64,000 nucleotides of DNA from Oscillatoria princeps RMCB-10 (GCA_019359235.1 JAHHHT010000024.1:1-64000); one strand, 5' to 3'; shown: positions 25,453-35,292, counted from the first letter of the stretch. Translations and numbers: made by a program. Notes: generated by a model from the sequence alone, not told the origin.

Positions 25453-28400
25453 TCATCTTTGCTGGCGCACCGGCAGCTCAATTACAAACTCCGTCCCCTC
25501 TCCGGGTGCGGAAAGGCAAGATAAACTGCCTTTGTGTTTTTCTACCACTATTTGATAGCTGATGCTCAACCCCAAGCCGGTGCCAGCTCCGACAGGTTTT
25601 GTGGTGAAGAAAGGGTCAAAGATGCGCATTTTAATTTTATCAGGAATGCCAGCACCGTTATCGGAAATTCGCACCGCCGCACGCGAGCCATCTAGAAGTT
25701 CTGTGCGAATCCGAATCGCAGGGTATGGGGCGTGACTGACAGGGGAGTGCGGTTTTTTCCCGCGCCCCGCGCCCGATTCCCGACGCCTCTCTTCCAAAGC
25801 GTCAATTGCATTTGCAAGAATATTCATAAACACCTGGTTCAGCTGACCGGCATAGCACTCCACATCAGGGAGCTGGCTGTAGTCTTTGATCACCCGAATT
25901 TCGGGACACTTAGGAGTTGGCTTCAGCCGGTGCTGCAAAATTAGCAGCGTGCTGTCGATGCCGGTGTGAATATCCACCGCTTTCATTTCCGCTTCATCCA
26001 GGCGCGAGAAGTTGCGCAAGCTGAGGACAATTTCGCGGATGCGGTTCGCCCCCTCTTTCATCGAGTTGAGCAGTTTAAGGAAGTCGGCTTTTAAGAAATC
26101 CAAGTCGAGCGCTTCAAGTTCGTCTTGGATTGCCGGTGCCGGTTCGGGATAGTATTTTCGGTAAAGTTCCACGAGGCGCAGCAAGTCAGACGTGTAGTCA
26201 CTGGCGTACTTGACATTGCCGTAGATGAAGCTTGTGGGGTTGTTAATTTCGTGAGCTACACCGGCAACCATTTGTCCGAGAGCCACCATTTTTTCATTTT
26301 GGATCAGTTGAGTTTGGGTGGAGCGCAAGTCGCGCAGCGCCACTTCCAGCTCAGTGGCTTTTTCTCGCTCTCGCGCTTCGCTGTTCCGCAAGGCTTCTTC
26401 AGCCAGCCGGCGCTCAACAATTTCCGTTTGGGCTTGTTCAAACAGCGTGGATTGCCCGATGGCGATTGCTAGCTGCACCGAAAGCTGTCTGAGCGACTCT
26501 ATCTCGTAAGAGTGCCAGTGTCTCGCACCGCTGCACTGGTGGGCGATTAGCAGCCCCCACAGTCGATTGGGGATTTGGGATTTTGGATTTTGGATTGAAG
26601 AGTCTGACTCCGAACTGCTTTGCAGGATGGGAACTACCAAGTTCGCTTTTACCTGCAGCCGGCTCAGCAACTCAACGTGGCACTCATTGAGACCGGCACT
26701 GTAAATATCATCTATTGCGCGAAGGCGACCTTTCTGGTAAAGGGGAACGTAAGTGCCGGCAAAGCACCGGTCTTGAATGTCAATTCCCAAAGTGGAGATC
26801 CAGCCCTCGCCAACTGACTCGACTGTTACCACCCCACTCCAGTCGGGATTGAAGCGGTAAATCACTGTCCGGTCAGTTTGCAAAAATTGCCGCACTTCCC
26901 CCACCGCTGCTGTCAGGACTTCATCCAGGTTGAGCGAGGAGCGAATTCGCTCTTGCATGGCGAGCGCCAGGCGCTCCCGCTTGACTTGCAGCCGCAGCGT
27001 TTCCTCAGCTTGCTTGCGCTGGGTGATGTCTTTGTGGGTTCCCGTCATCCGCACCGGCAATCCCAATTCGTCCCGCTCAAAAACTTTGCCGTGAGACAAA
27101 ATCCACTTCCACTCGCCGGCTTTACTTTTCATGCGGAATTCCGCTTCAAAGACGCAGGTGCGCCCTTGCAGACAGGCGCTCAGCACGTCCATCACCTTTG
27201 GCAAATCCTGCAGATGTATCAGCCGCTGGAAGGACTGATAATTGTTCTCAATCTCCTCATCCTCATAGCCGAGCATTTTTTTCCACTGCGCGTCGAAATA
27301 GGTGGCTCCGGTGCTGATATTCCAGTCCCACAGCCCCAAGGCGCTTCCTTCGAGCGCCATCTGCAGTCGCTCTTCGCTTTTGCGCAGGGCTTCTGCGGCT
27401 CGTTTGCGCTCAATCCCCAGCGCCACCTGGTCCGCAACCGAGCCCAGGACGTCGCAGGTATTTTGGCTCAGGGGGTGTTTGGCGAATATGGCCATCACGC
27501 CGGCGAGCCGGTCTTCCACAACCAGGGGGTAGCCGGCGAACGCCACCATTCCCTCTCGCCGCGCCCACTCCCAGGTGCTGGCGCGAGGGTCGTTTTGCAG
27601 GTCATTGGTCAGGTAAGGGGTGCGGTTGGTGGCAATTAAATCAATTTTAAAGCTGCCTGCGGGGATTTTAGCCTGAGCGCCCTTCGCGTGCGCGGACATG
27701 CCGGCACTGGCTTGCAGTTCCAAGAGGCGCTCGTCCGAGCTGAGCGTCCAGATTCGCACGAAAGCCGCATCCAGGTGTTGGACGAGCGCTTCACAGCAGT
27801 GCTGCAGTATCTCGGACAAATCGCCCCCCTGAGTCAGGGCTGTCCCGATATCAGAGCGGAGAGCGGACTGTCGCGCTCGTTCGGCTAGCGCTTTGGCGGC
27901 TTGCTTGCTCTCGGTGATGTCAGTGGCGGTGCCGAGAATTTGCTGGGGTGTCCCATCCGGGGTTCTGGCGAACACCGTTTCGCGGCTGTGAAGCCAAGTC
28001 CACCCGCCGGTGGCGTTTCTCATCCGGTACTCATGTTCCAGGATTTCGCCGTCCTTGGCTGTGTTTAGCTTCTGGAAATGTTCGGGCAATTGGGCGAAAT
28101 CGTCGGGGTGGATGATCGTTGTAAAAAGCGCAGATCCCATGTTTTTAATTTCTTGAGATGTGTAGCCGAGCTTCTCGGCTACTTCCCGATTGGCATACAC
28201 ATTGCGCTGTTCAATTATATCGTAAATATATAAAATGTGGGGGCTGGACTCGGCAATTCGCTGAATAAAACGCTGGCTGGATCGCAGCGCTTCCTCTGCC
28301 TGTTTGCTTTCGGTAATGTCTCGCCCCACGGCATAGATTAAACCCTCTTCGACAAAGGGCGCAGCCGTCCACGAAAACCACCTGTAAGACCCATCTGTGC

Positions 28401-31311
28401 GCTGAAACCGATTTTCCAAATAAACGGTAGGAACCCCAGCGCTCAGTTTGCGCATTTCGGCAAGGGTGGCTTCCTGGTCGTCTGGATGGACTAATTCAAT
28501 AAAAGGTCTTGACAAAAGTTGCTCTTCAGTGTGACCTAAGCTCGTTTTCCAAGCTGGATTGAGCCGTTTTAAATAGCCGGTGAAATCGGCGACGCACAGC
28601 AAGTCCAGGGAGAGGGTGAAGAAGCGGTCGCGCTCCGCCTCCGCCCGCAGCCGGTGGGTGATGTCAATGGAAATGCCGCCCACCGCGTAGGGGGTGCCGG
28701 TGGCGTCGCACAGGGGAAACTTGCTGGAAATGTAGGTGTGCAAACCGTCGTCGTGAGGGGCGACTTCCTCCCACTGCGCCGGTGCTGAAGCAGCCAGCAC
28801 CGCCAAGTCGGTCGCCCGAAACTTTTCAGCTATTTCTTGGGGGAATATCTCGCAGATATCTTTTCCTTGAATTTCTTCCCTGCTCACGTGAAACAGAGTT
28901 TCAAACTGCCGGTTGATCAGCAAGAATCGCCCTTCTGTATCTTTCATGTAAATTACAGCGGGGGCGTTTTCCAAAATGGCGTTGAGCTGCTGCTGGCTTG
29001 AGCGCAGCGCTTCTTGCGCCTGTTTGCGCTCGCTGATGTCTTGCACGACAGCAATCAGATACTTCGCTTCACCGGATACATCCCGCACCGCAGCGATGCT
29101 GGCGCTCACCCACACCGGCGAGCCATCTTTGCGGATGTAGCGCTTCTCGAAGGAGACATTTTGAATCTGGTTCGCCAGAATCTGTTTGTGGCGCTCCAAA
29201 TTGGCGCTCCAGTCTTCTGGGTGGGTAATCTCCTGGAAGTTTAGCGCCTGCAGTTCTTCTGGCGCGTACCCGACCGTATGGCAAAACCCCCGGTTGGCGC
29301 TGAGAAACTGACCGTTTGGGCTCAGCAGGGAAATTCCCACAGCAGCTTGCTCGAAAATGGCGCGGAATTTCTCCTCGCTTTCCCGCAGCGCCGCCAACGC
29401 TTGTTTGAGTTCGGTGATGTTTTGCGTCATTAACAAACCGGCAGTGATTTCTCCGCAGTCGTCGAACACCGGCACAGCGCGCACCTGGTATGTCTTTTGG
29501 GCGTACTCCTGTTGAAACACGGTGGGTTTTCCTGCGAGCGCTTTCTTGTACACCGGCGCGAGAAAGTGGCACACTTCGGGAGGAAAACACTCCCGCACGG
29601 TTTGGCCTTCCAGGAGTTCTTTAGAAAGTCCCAACTCCGCCAACCCCGTACCGTCAGCCAGGGTGTGGCGGAGATTGGTATCGAACAGGATAACCGCACC
29701 GTTGGGGAAGTTTTTGGTGAGGGTGCGGTAGAGTTCTTCGCTTTGGCGGAGGGCTATTTCTGTGGCTTTGCGCTCCGTGATATCGAGACTCGTTCCGAAT
29801 AGCTTCACGACTTGGCCATCCTTATTGAAAAGTGGCTGTCCTTTTGCGACTGTGTGTCTTAGAGAACCGTCGGCGCGGAGCAGGCGCGGCTCTAATTCAT
29901 ACGGTACGCCGGCGGTGATGGCTAGCTCTACAGCGCTTTGCAGGGCTTGCCGGTCTTCGGGGTGAATGATTTCCAGGTACTCTTGATAAGTGGGCGATTT
30001 CTGCGCGGACTCTAGCCCGAAGATCCGGAAGGTTTCTTCTGACCAGTAAATTTCGCCGGTGGCGATATCGAATTCCCAGCAGCCGGCGTGCGCCACTCGC
30101 TGCGTTTCGGCAAATCGAGCTTCTGTTTTTTGCAGGGAGGCGATTAATTGGGTTTTGTCCCGTTCGCCTCTAACTCGGTCGCTGATGTCCCATAAAATCC
30201 CCTGAACCCCGACAGTCTTCCCACCGGCATTGAGTACCGGCACTTTGACAACTTGCAGGTATATTGTTTCGCCCGTGGCGGGTTCCTGGTGTTCCTCAAT
30301 CGCCTCGAAGATTTCTCCGGTTCGGATAACCTGCATGTCGCCGGCGCGGTATCTCTCCGCCAGCTCTGGGGGATAGAAGTCGCCAACGGTTTTGCCGGTC
30401 GCTTCTTGGAGCGTCACTCCCCAGGTGGCGAGCAGGGCTTTGTTGGCAAATGTTATTGTGCCATTTAAGTCTGTCCGGTACAGGTATTGGGGTAAGGCGT
30501 CGGCTAAGGATTGGTAGAAGGCTTCACTTTCCCCTTTGACTTTTTCGGTTTGGGCGGAGTCGCTTCCCTCGCGCAGGGCTTTTTCCACCGGCACTTGGCT
30601 GGAGGGGGTTCGGAAAACGGTGACAATTTCTCGCACTTCGCTGGTGTGGGGGTTGCGGATGGTGCGGCTGGCTGTTTCCAGTGCGATATAATGTCCGTGC
30701 CGGTGGCGGATGCGGCGGGTTGCTTTGATGCCGGTGTCGGGTGCGTCGTCTGGGTGGAAAAATTCTACAGCGCTGCGCCCGAGGAGTTCTTCCGGCTCGT
30801 ATCCTAATAAATTGGAGCTGGCGGGGGAAACGTCAAGGAAATTTCCTTGTGGGGAATGCCGGCAAATCAGATCGCTGACATTTTCCGCGACTGAGCGGTA
30901 GCGATCTTCGCTATCTCGGAGCGCCGCTTCCAGGCGGGAGCGCTCCACAGCGCAGCGAATAGAGCGCACCAGAGAGTCGCGGTTTATGTGGCTTTTTATT
31001 ATATAATCTTGCGCCCCTTCTCGCAGAGCCTCCAGCCCTTGATTCTCTGTTTCGGCGAGGGCTATCACTGGCACCTCTGGCGCTGCAGTCCGAGCTTTTC
31101 TTACGGTATCTAATCCGAGTTTGTCTTGCAGGGACAGGGTTAGCAGCAGCACGTCAAAAGGGGTTTCCTGCTGCCGGTTGAGGGCTTCCGCCAGATGTCG
31201 CACCGGCACGAGTTCAATCCGAGGAAGGGAGGTTGCTAAAACCTCTCGCAGCCGGTTAGTGTCTGTCTGGCTGTCTTCTACTAAAAGGGTTTGTATTGGT
31301 GCTTCGCTCAT
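25453..31311 (-). CDS. Giant hybrid sensor histidine kinase (REC-8xPAS-GAF-PAS-GAF-HisKA-HATPase)
   Basis: A 1952-residue soluble sensor kinase. A receiver-like domain (~1-120: QTLLVEDSQTDTNRLREV, PFDVLLLTLSLQDK) is followed by about eight PAS/PAC units (~130-1130), a GAF (IGTALTQGGDLSEILQHCCE), one more PAS, and a second phytochrome-like GAF (RTVIYRFNPDWSGVVTVESV). The kinase core has HisKA (MVAGVAHEINNP, phospho-His), N box NQVFMNILANAIDAL, DNGAGIP, FDPFFTTKP and GTGLGLSIS. Thr58 replaces the phospho-accepting Asp of the receiver, so that domain probably cannot be phosphorylated. A dispersed repeat is inserted in-frame in the second GAF. No partner regulator is adjacent; a response regulator lies ~3 kb away on the same strand. 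Confidence 0.93.
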   Translation of the reverse strand: MSEAPIQTLLVEDSQTDTNRLREVLATSLPRIELVPVRHLAEALNRQQETPFDVLLLTLSLQDKLGLDTVRKARTAAPEVPVIALAETENQGLEALREGAQDYIIKSHINRDSLVRSIRCAVERSRLEAALRDSEDRYRSVAENVSDLICRHSPQGNFLDVSPASSNLLGYEPEELLGRSAVEFFHPDDAPDTGIKATRRIRHRHGHYIALETASRTIRNPHTSEVREIVTVFRTPSSQVPVEKALREGSDSAQTEKVKGESEAFYQSLADALPQYLYRTDLNGTITFANKALLATWGVTLQEATGKTVGDFYPPELAERYRAGDMQVIRTGEIFEAIEEHQEPATGETIYLQVVKVPVLNAGGKTVGVQGILWDISDRVRGERDKTQLIASLQKTEARFAETQRVAHAGCWEFDIATGEIYWSEETFRIFGLESAQKSPTYQEYLEIIHPEDRQALQSAVELAITAGVPYELEPRLLRADGSLRHTVAKGQPLFNKDGQVVKLFGTSLDITERKATEIALRQSEELYRTLTKNFPNGAVILFDTNLRHTLADGTGLAELGLSKELLEGQTVRECFPPEVCHFLAPVYKKALAGKPTVFQQEYAQKTYQVRAVPVFDDCGEITAGLLMTQNITELKQALAALRESEEKFRAIFEQAAVGISLLSPNGQFLSANRGFCHTVGYAPEELQALNFQEITHPEDWSANLERHKQILANQIQNVSFEKRYIRKDGSPVWVSASIAAVRDVSGEAKYLIAVVQDISERKQAQEALRSSQQQLNAILENAPAVIYMKDTEGRFLLINRQFETLFHVSREEIQGKDICEIFPQEIAEKFRATDLAVLAASAPAQWEEVAPHDDGLHTYISSKFPLCDATGTPYAVGGISIDITHRLRAEAERDRFFTLSLDLLCVADFTGYLKRLNPAWKTSLGHTEEQLLSRPFIELVHPDDQEATLAEMRKLSAGVPTVYLENRFQRTDGSYRWFSWTAAPFVEEGLIYAVGRDITESKQAEEALRSSQRFIQRIAESSPHILYIYDIIEQRNVYANREVAEKLGYTSQEIKNMGSALFTTIIHPDDFAQLPEHFQKLNTAKDGEILEHEYRMRNATGGWTWLHSRETVFARTPDGTPQQILGTATDITESKQAAKALAERARQSALRSDIGTALTQGGDLSEILQHCCEALVQHLDAAFVRIWTLSSDERLLELQASAGMSAHAKGAQAKIPAGSFKIDLIATNRTPYLTNDLQNDPRASTWEWARREGMVAFAGYPLVVEDRLAGVMAIFAKHPLSQNTCDVLGSVADQVALGIERKRAAEALRKSEERLQMALEGSALGLWDWNISTGATYFDAQWKKMLGYEDEEIENNYQSFQRLIHLQDLPKVMDVLSACLQGRTCVFEAEFRMKSKAGEWKWILSHGKVFERDELGLPVRMTGTHKDITQRKQAEETLRLQVKRERLALAMQERIRSSLNLDEVLTAAVGEVRQFLQTDRTVIYRFNPDWSGVVTVESVGEGWISTLGIDIQDRCFAGTYVPLYQKGRLRAIDDIYSAGLNECHVELLSRLQVKANLVVPILQSSSESDSSIQNPKSQIPNRLWGLLIAHQCSGARHWHSYEIESLRQLSVQLAIAIGQSTLFEQAQTEIVERRLAEEALRNSEAREREKATELEVALRDLRSTQTQLIQNEKMVALGQMVAGVAHEINNPTSFIYGNVKYASDYTSDLLRLVELYRKYYPEPAPAIQDELEALDLDFLKADFLKLLNSMKEGANRIREIVLSLRNFSRLDEAEMKAVDIHTGIDSTLLILQHRLKPTPKCPEIRVIKDYSQLPDVECYAGQLNQVFMNILANAIDALEERRRESGAGRGKKPHSPVSHAPYPAIRIRTELLDGSRAAVRISDNGAGIPDKIKMRIFDPFFTTKPVGAGTGLGLSISYQIVVEKHKGSLSCLSAPGEGTEFVIELPVRQQR
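26564..26601. repeat. Dispersed repeat inserted in-frame in GAF domain
   Basis: The bases gggatttgggattttggatt are a copy of the gattttgga family. In the kinase they encode SIQNPKSQIPN between VVPILQSSSESDS and RLWGLLIAHQCSGARHWH, two segments that are joined by only a short loop in phytochrome-type GAFs. Confidence 0.8.
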
Positions 31312-31825
31312 CAGGAATCTCTTAAGTGCTGACTTGTTATATATAGATCTGTACTGGCTCCCTGGCGCGACAGCTGGATTTCCGCCGCACCGTCGAGGAA
31401 GCCACTCTTGTGTCTCGCCCCGCCCTCACGGTTTCGCTCTTGCTTCTGTCGCTTTTCCTTTAACTTTGGCTACCCCTATGCCCCATTCGCTCTCTCTGTC
31501 ACTCAACACTTTATTACAGCCGGTTTGCCAAAGGCAAAATATGTTCAACCAACACAAGCATGCGCATTAGGTTAACCGCAAAAGCGGCTGCCTCTGACCG
31601 CTGGCTTTCAGTATTTTACTCTAAAATAGGCTGTCTGGAAGTTTTCCCGCCGCTGCGCCGGCTCGCAACTCCCGCCACAAGCGCCGCACCCCCTCTGCCG
31701 GCAGCAGACCCAACCGTGCCGGTGTGCCTTACCTGCTGTGGGAAAAGCTGTACACTGTTAATATGCCCCCTAAGAGTGCCGGTGAAACTTGGATATCTCA
31801 CCGTCTGACCATTTCGCAAGAACCC
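31312..31825. other. Intergenic region preceding the repeat array
   Basis: Upstream region of the giant kinase; should hold its promoter. Short Ser/Pro-rich frames have no family features. The motif ctgtacactgtta at 31749 recurs at 32064, 32469 and 32784 within the array. Confidence 0.4.
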
Positions 31826-32346
31826 CTCACCGGCATCCCAGAACAGCTCGCTCGCCTCGCCGGCGGCGACCCCGCCTTCCCCAAGTTTTGCCAAAATCAC
31901 CCCCACCAACCTTTCGCAAACTGATTAAACATAAAACGTATAATTTAAACCTGCTAAACGTAATGCCAGCGCTTATTACAGGCGTTAACATTATATTAAA
32001 TCCGGTTGATTAGTATGCGAGGTGCTAGATTGTGCCCGGCGTTAGCGCTGCCCGGCGGCTTCCGCTGTACACTGTTAGGATGCCTGAGCTAACATGCCTG
32101 AGCGTACCGGTTCAAGCCCCAATACCGCACTTTTGACAATTCGCCAGCAATTTTGATCGCAATCAACCGGAAACCGTGTAATTTTGACTTCTGTAGCTTA
32201 TATCCAGTAAGGCTTACAGGCTTTGCTTTTATATAAATTGCGTTTAATTAATTTCGATACGGCCTCTGGGGCGGGGTGATGGCCCGCACCGAGGGAGAGC
32301 CGGCCCCCGGGAGCGGTAGGAAACTAATTAAACATAAAACGTATAA
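31826..32346. repeat. 521-bp direct duplication, copy 1
   Basis: From ctcaccggcatcccagaaca to taaacataaaacgtataat this stretch is nearly identical to 32545-33065, at a constant offset of 719 bp. The differences seen are single bases (for example ccggccccc against cctgccccc). Confidence 0.9.
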
Positions 32347-33318
32347 TTTTCCCCGGCTAAACGTAATGCCAGCGGTTATTACAGGCGTTAAGATTATATT
32401 AAATCCGGTTGATTAGTATGCGAGGTGCTAGATTGTGCCCGGCTTCAGTCACTGCCCGGCGGCTTCCGCTGTACACTGTTAACATGCCCCCTAAGAGTGC
32501 CGGTGTGACCCAAACATCCCACACCATGAGAGAGTCAAGCCGCTCTCACCGGCATCCCAGAACAGCTCGCTCGCCTCGCCGGCGGCGACCCCGCCTTCCC
32601 CAAGTTTTGCCAAAATCACCCCCACCAACCTTTCGCAAACTGATTAAACATAAAACGTATAATTTAAACCTGCTAAACGTAATGCCAGCGCTTATTACAG
32701 GCGTTAACATTATATTAAATCCGGTTGATTAGTATGCGAGGTGCTAGATTGTGCCCGGCGTTAGCGCTGCCCGGCGGCTTCCGCTGTACACTGTTAGGAT
32801 GCCTGAGCTAACATGCCTGAGCGTACCGGTTCAAGCCCCAATACCGCACTTTTGACAATTCGCCAGCAATTTTGATCGCAATCAACCGGAAACCGTGTAA
32901 TTTTGACTTCTGTAGCTTATATCCAGTAAGGCTTACAGGCTTTGTTTTTATATAAATTGCGTTTAATTAATTTCGATACGGCCTCTGGGGCGGGGTGATG
33001 GCCCGCACCGAGGGAGAGCCTGCCCCCGGGAGCGGTAGGAAACTAATTAAACATAAAACGTATGATTTAAAATGCTGTTACCTTGTTGAGGGGGCAATTA
33101 CAGTAGTTGCTTTTATATGAAACCCGGTTAATCACTTTCGATTCAGTCTCTGGCGCTCCGGGTTTTTGGCTGTCCTGCGCTTCCAAAGAGGCGGCCCACA
33201 AGCAGTTCGGAAACGAATTAAACAGAACCAATCATTTTTTATTTGAGATAGCAACGTACTGCCAGCGTGTATTGCAGAGGATAAGGCTATATAAAATACG
33301 GTTAATTGCTTTGCGATT
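31915..33318. repeat. Non-coding array of seven ~105-bp palindrome-bounded units
   Basis: Diverged units lie at about 31915-32020, 32150-32258, 32318-32422, 32634-32739, 32869-32977, 33037-33145 and 33207-33318. The consensus runs ggaaac(t/g)aattaaacata, aaacgtataattt, a taatgccagcg...ttattacagg hairpin, then tatataaatnnggttaatta and ntttcgat. Unit ends are inverted complements of each other across the GC-rich spacers (about 60, 130 or 215 bp). Three of the spacers share tttcgatncngnctctgg...aggcggcccnc. A half-unit is at 42899-42952. No frame is conserved between copies, and no CRISPR, attC-integrase or replication-protein gene is present. Confidence 0.75.
32545..33065. repeat. 521-bp direct duplication, copy 2
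   Basis: Second copy of 31826-32346. The segment between the two copies (32347-32544) itself repeats parts of the unit, so the locus grew by at least two rounds of duplication. Confidence 0.9.
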
Positions 33319-33567
33319 TTTTTCGGCGGAGAGACAGGGGTGCTGTTAGTCTTGCCATGCGAGCCTGCCCAATCCCCATGCGGGCGAAAATGGCTGTCAT
33401 TATGGGGGCTGGACGTCAAGCGCAGCACACTCCCTCAACCCCCCGCAACTTGGGCGGGGAAAGTCGGGGGGCGTCCGAAGTCGCGGGGAAAAAGAGGGGA
33501 AAATAGAGGTTGGGAGGGTGCGCCGCAGCCATTTGAAAACCGCTAAATTAAAAAAGTGAGAATTTGA

Positions 33568-34344
33568 GTGTCAAATGTGCCAAGTGGACAAAATCCGCTG
33601 CTGCGGCTGGAGGGGGTAAGCCTGAGCGTGCCGGTCAAGGGCAGCAGCACCGGCGGGACGCCGGTATTGCGCGACATTTCTTTTGAGGTGTTTGAGGGCG
33701 AGCGTGCCGCAATTGTTGGCCCGTCGGGTGCCGGCAAAACTTCCCTGTTGCGGCTGCTCAACCGGCTCAGCGAACCGACAGGGGGAGCGATTTATCTGGA
33801 AAATCGGGACTGCCGGCAAATCCCTGTGATAGAGCTGCGCCGGCAAATCGCGCTAGTGATGCAAGAGTCAAAGCTGTTGGGAATGCCGGTGCGAGACGCC
33901 CTCGCCTACCCCCTGAAGCTGCGGGGGGTGAAGGCAGGGGAAATTGAGCGGCGGGTGGCGGCTTGGGTGGAGCGGCTGCGCATACCCAGCGACTGGCTGT
34001 GGCGAACAGAGGTGCAGCTGAGTGCCGGTCAGCGACAGCTAGTGGCGCTGGCTCGGGCTTTAATACTCGAGCCGAAAGTTTTGTTACTGGATGAGCCAAC
34101 TTCCGCCCTGGATGCCGGTCGCGCTTCCGAGCTGGTGCGAGTGCTGGCGCAACTGGATGGGGGTAAGGCTACAGTTCTGATGGCTAACCACCAGCTGGAT
34201 GTGGCGCAGCAGTTTTGCACGCGGGTGCTGCACTTGCAAGGTGGGGAACTGGTTGGCAACCTGCCGGCTGGGGAAATGGACTGGGCGAAATTGCGGGAAA
34301 GCTTGATTCAGGCAGAAGCCCGAGAAGCCCGCGAGTGGAGTTAA
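33568..34344 (+). CDS. ABC transporter ATP-binding protein (orphan)
   Basis: A 258-residue nucleotide-binding subunit with Walker A GPSGAGKTSLL (~residue 50), Q-loop VMQESKLLGMPV, signature LSAGQRQLVALARAL, Walker B KVLLLDEPTSALD and switch His in LMANHQLDVAQQF. Its compact form and Q-loop are similar to the FetA/YbbL metal-export type (inference). A membrane partner is normally next to it, but the next gene is on the opposite strand and not a permease. The start is a GTG at 33568 with no clear ribosome site. It lies immediately after the repeat array. Confidence 0.88.
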   Translation: MSNVPSGQNPLLRLEGVSLSVPVKGSSTGGTPVLRDISFEVFEGERAAIVGPSGAGKTSLLRLLNRLSEPTGGAIYLENRDCRQIPVIELRRQIALVMQESKLLGMPVRDALAYPLKLRGVKAGEIERRVAAWVERLRIPSDWLWRTEVQLSAGQRQLVALARALILEPKVLLLDEPTSALDAGRASELVRVLAQLDGGKATVLMANHQLDVAQQFCTRVLHLQGGELVGNLPAGEMDWAKLRESLIQAEAREAREWS

Positions 34345-34518
34345 TTGCCAGTTAAAAATTAAAAAGAGTCGGGAGTTTTGGGAGGCGAAGCCAGTCGAAA
34401 AAGGTGCGGGAGTTTTGAGAGCCTCCGCCTCTTGAGGGGCTTTACCAGGGGGAGCTTGGGAGCGAGGGGCGCGAGCGCAGGGCGGGAAGAAGAGCGTTTA
34501 AAGTTCATAGTTTACGGG

Positions 34519-35292
34519 TTACAGTTCTGCGGCGGCTACTTGGGAAAAAGAGCGCACCGGCTCTCTGTGGGAATTTGCCGGCCCTGCCGGTGCGGCAAGA
34601 TTGGAATTGAGGATTTCCAGGTTGAGCCGGTAGCCCACATTGCGGACAGTTTGAATCAGGTTGGGCTGGCGGGGGTGGGTTTCAATTTTCTTGCGCAAGG
34701 AGAGGACGTGAGTGTCAATCGTGCGGGGATTGTCAATAGCGTCAGGCCAAGCGCGGCGCAGCAATTCGGCGCGGGAGAGGGGCGTACCGCCGGCTTGCGC
34801 CAGGACATAAAGCAAGCTGAACTCTTGCGGGGTGAGTTCAATTTGTTGCCCCTGAAAGCGGACGCGGCGCTGCACGAGGTCAATTTTCAGGTGGCCATAA
34901 TCCAGGCTGACAGGGGGTGCGACGGTTTTTTGGCGTCGAATCAGGGCTTCGACTCTGGCGAGAAACTCTTGCATGCCAAACGGCTTTCTCAAGTAATCGT
35001 CCGCCCCGGATTTCAAGGCTTCCACAACATCGGTTTCTGCCGTGCGGGCGGAAAGCATCAAAATCATGGACATCTGCTGCCGGTGAAGCCACCGGCAAAA
35101 CTCCAGCCCGTCACCGTCGGGCAGTTCTGCTTCCAGGATCACCAGCGAGGGCTGGCGATTGTGGAAAACTTCCCTGGCGTGGCGCAGGTCGGGGGACTGG
35201 TGGACGGTGCAGCCGACTTGCTGCAAGTGCCACCCCAACAGCGAGCGCAAGTGAGGGTTGCCCTCGACGATTTGAATACAAGCTGATCCCAC
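34519..35292 (-). CDS. OmpR-type response regulator with atypical receiver
   Basis: A 257-residue DNA-binding regulator. The receiver (1-~118) reads CIQIVEGNPHLRSLLGWHLQ and PSLVILEAELPDGDGLEFCR. Glu54 replaces the phospho-accepting Asp, and one of the acidic pair is missing (VEGN instead of xxDD). KPFGMQEFLARVEAL is normal. The winged helix (DLVQRRVRFQGQQIELTPQE to NPRTIDTHVLSLRKKI and TVRNVGYRL) is intact. It probably acts independently of phosphorylation; Glu there may mimic the phosphorylated state (inference). The start is GTG, and the C-terminal ~30 residues are Pro/Ser-rich. Confidence 0.9.
   Translation of the reverse strand: MGSACIQIVEGNPHLRSLLGWHLQQVGCTVHQSPDLRHAREVFHNRQPSLVILEAELPDGDGLEFCRWLHRQQMSMILMLSARTAETDVVEALKSGADDYLRKPFGMQEFLARVEALIRRQKTVAPPVSLDYGHLKIDLVQRRVRFQGQQIELTPQEFSLLYVLAQAGGTPLSRAELLRRAWPDAIDNPRTIDTHVLSLRKKIETHPRQPNLIQTVRNVGYRLNLEILNSNLAAPAGPANSHREPVRSFSQVAAAEL

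Noticed and set aside
31724-31924. Small ORF MPYLLWEKLYTVNMPPKSAG in the array
   Set aside because: The second copy of the repeat shifts frame after MPPKSAG, so the product is not conserved.
31915-33318. CRISPR or integron cassette array
   Set aside because: Units are too long and diverged for CRISPR, no attC R-box pair is clear, and no integrase or cas gene is present.
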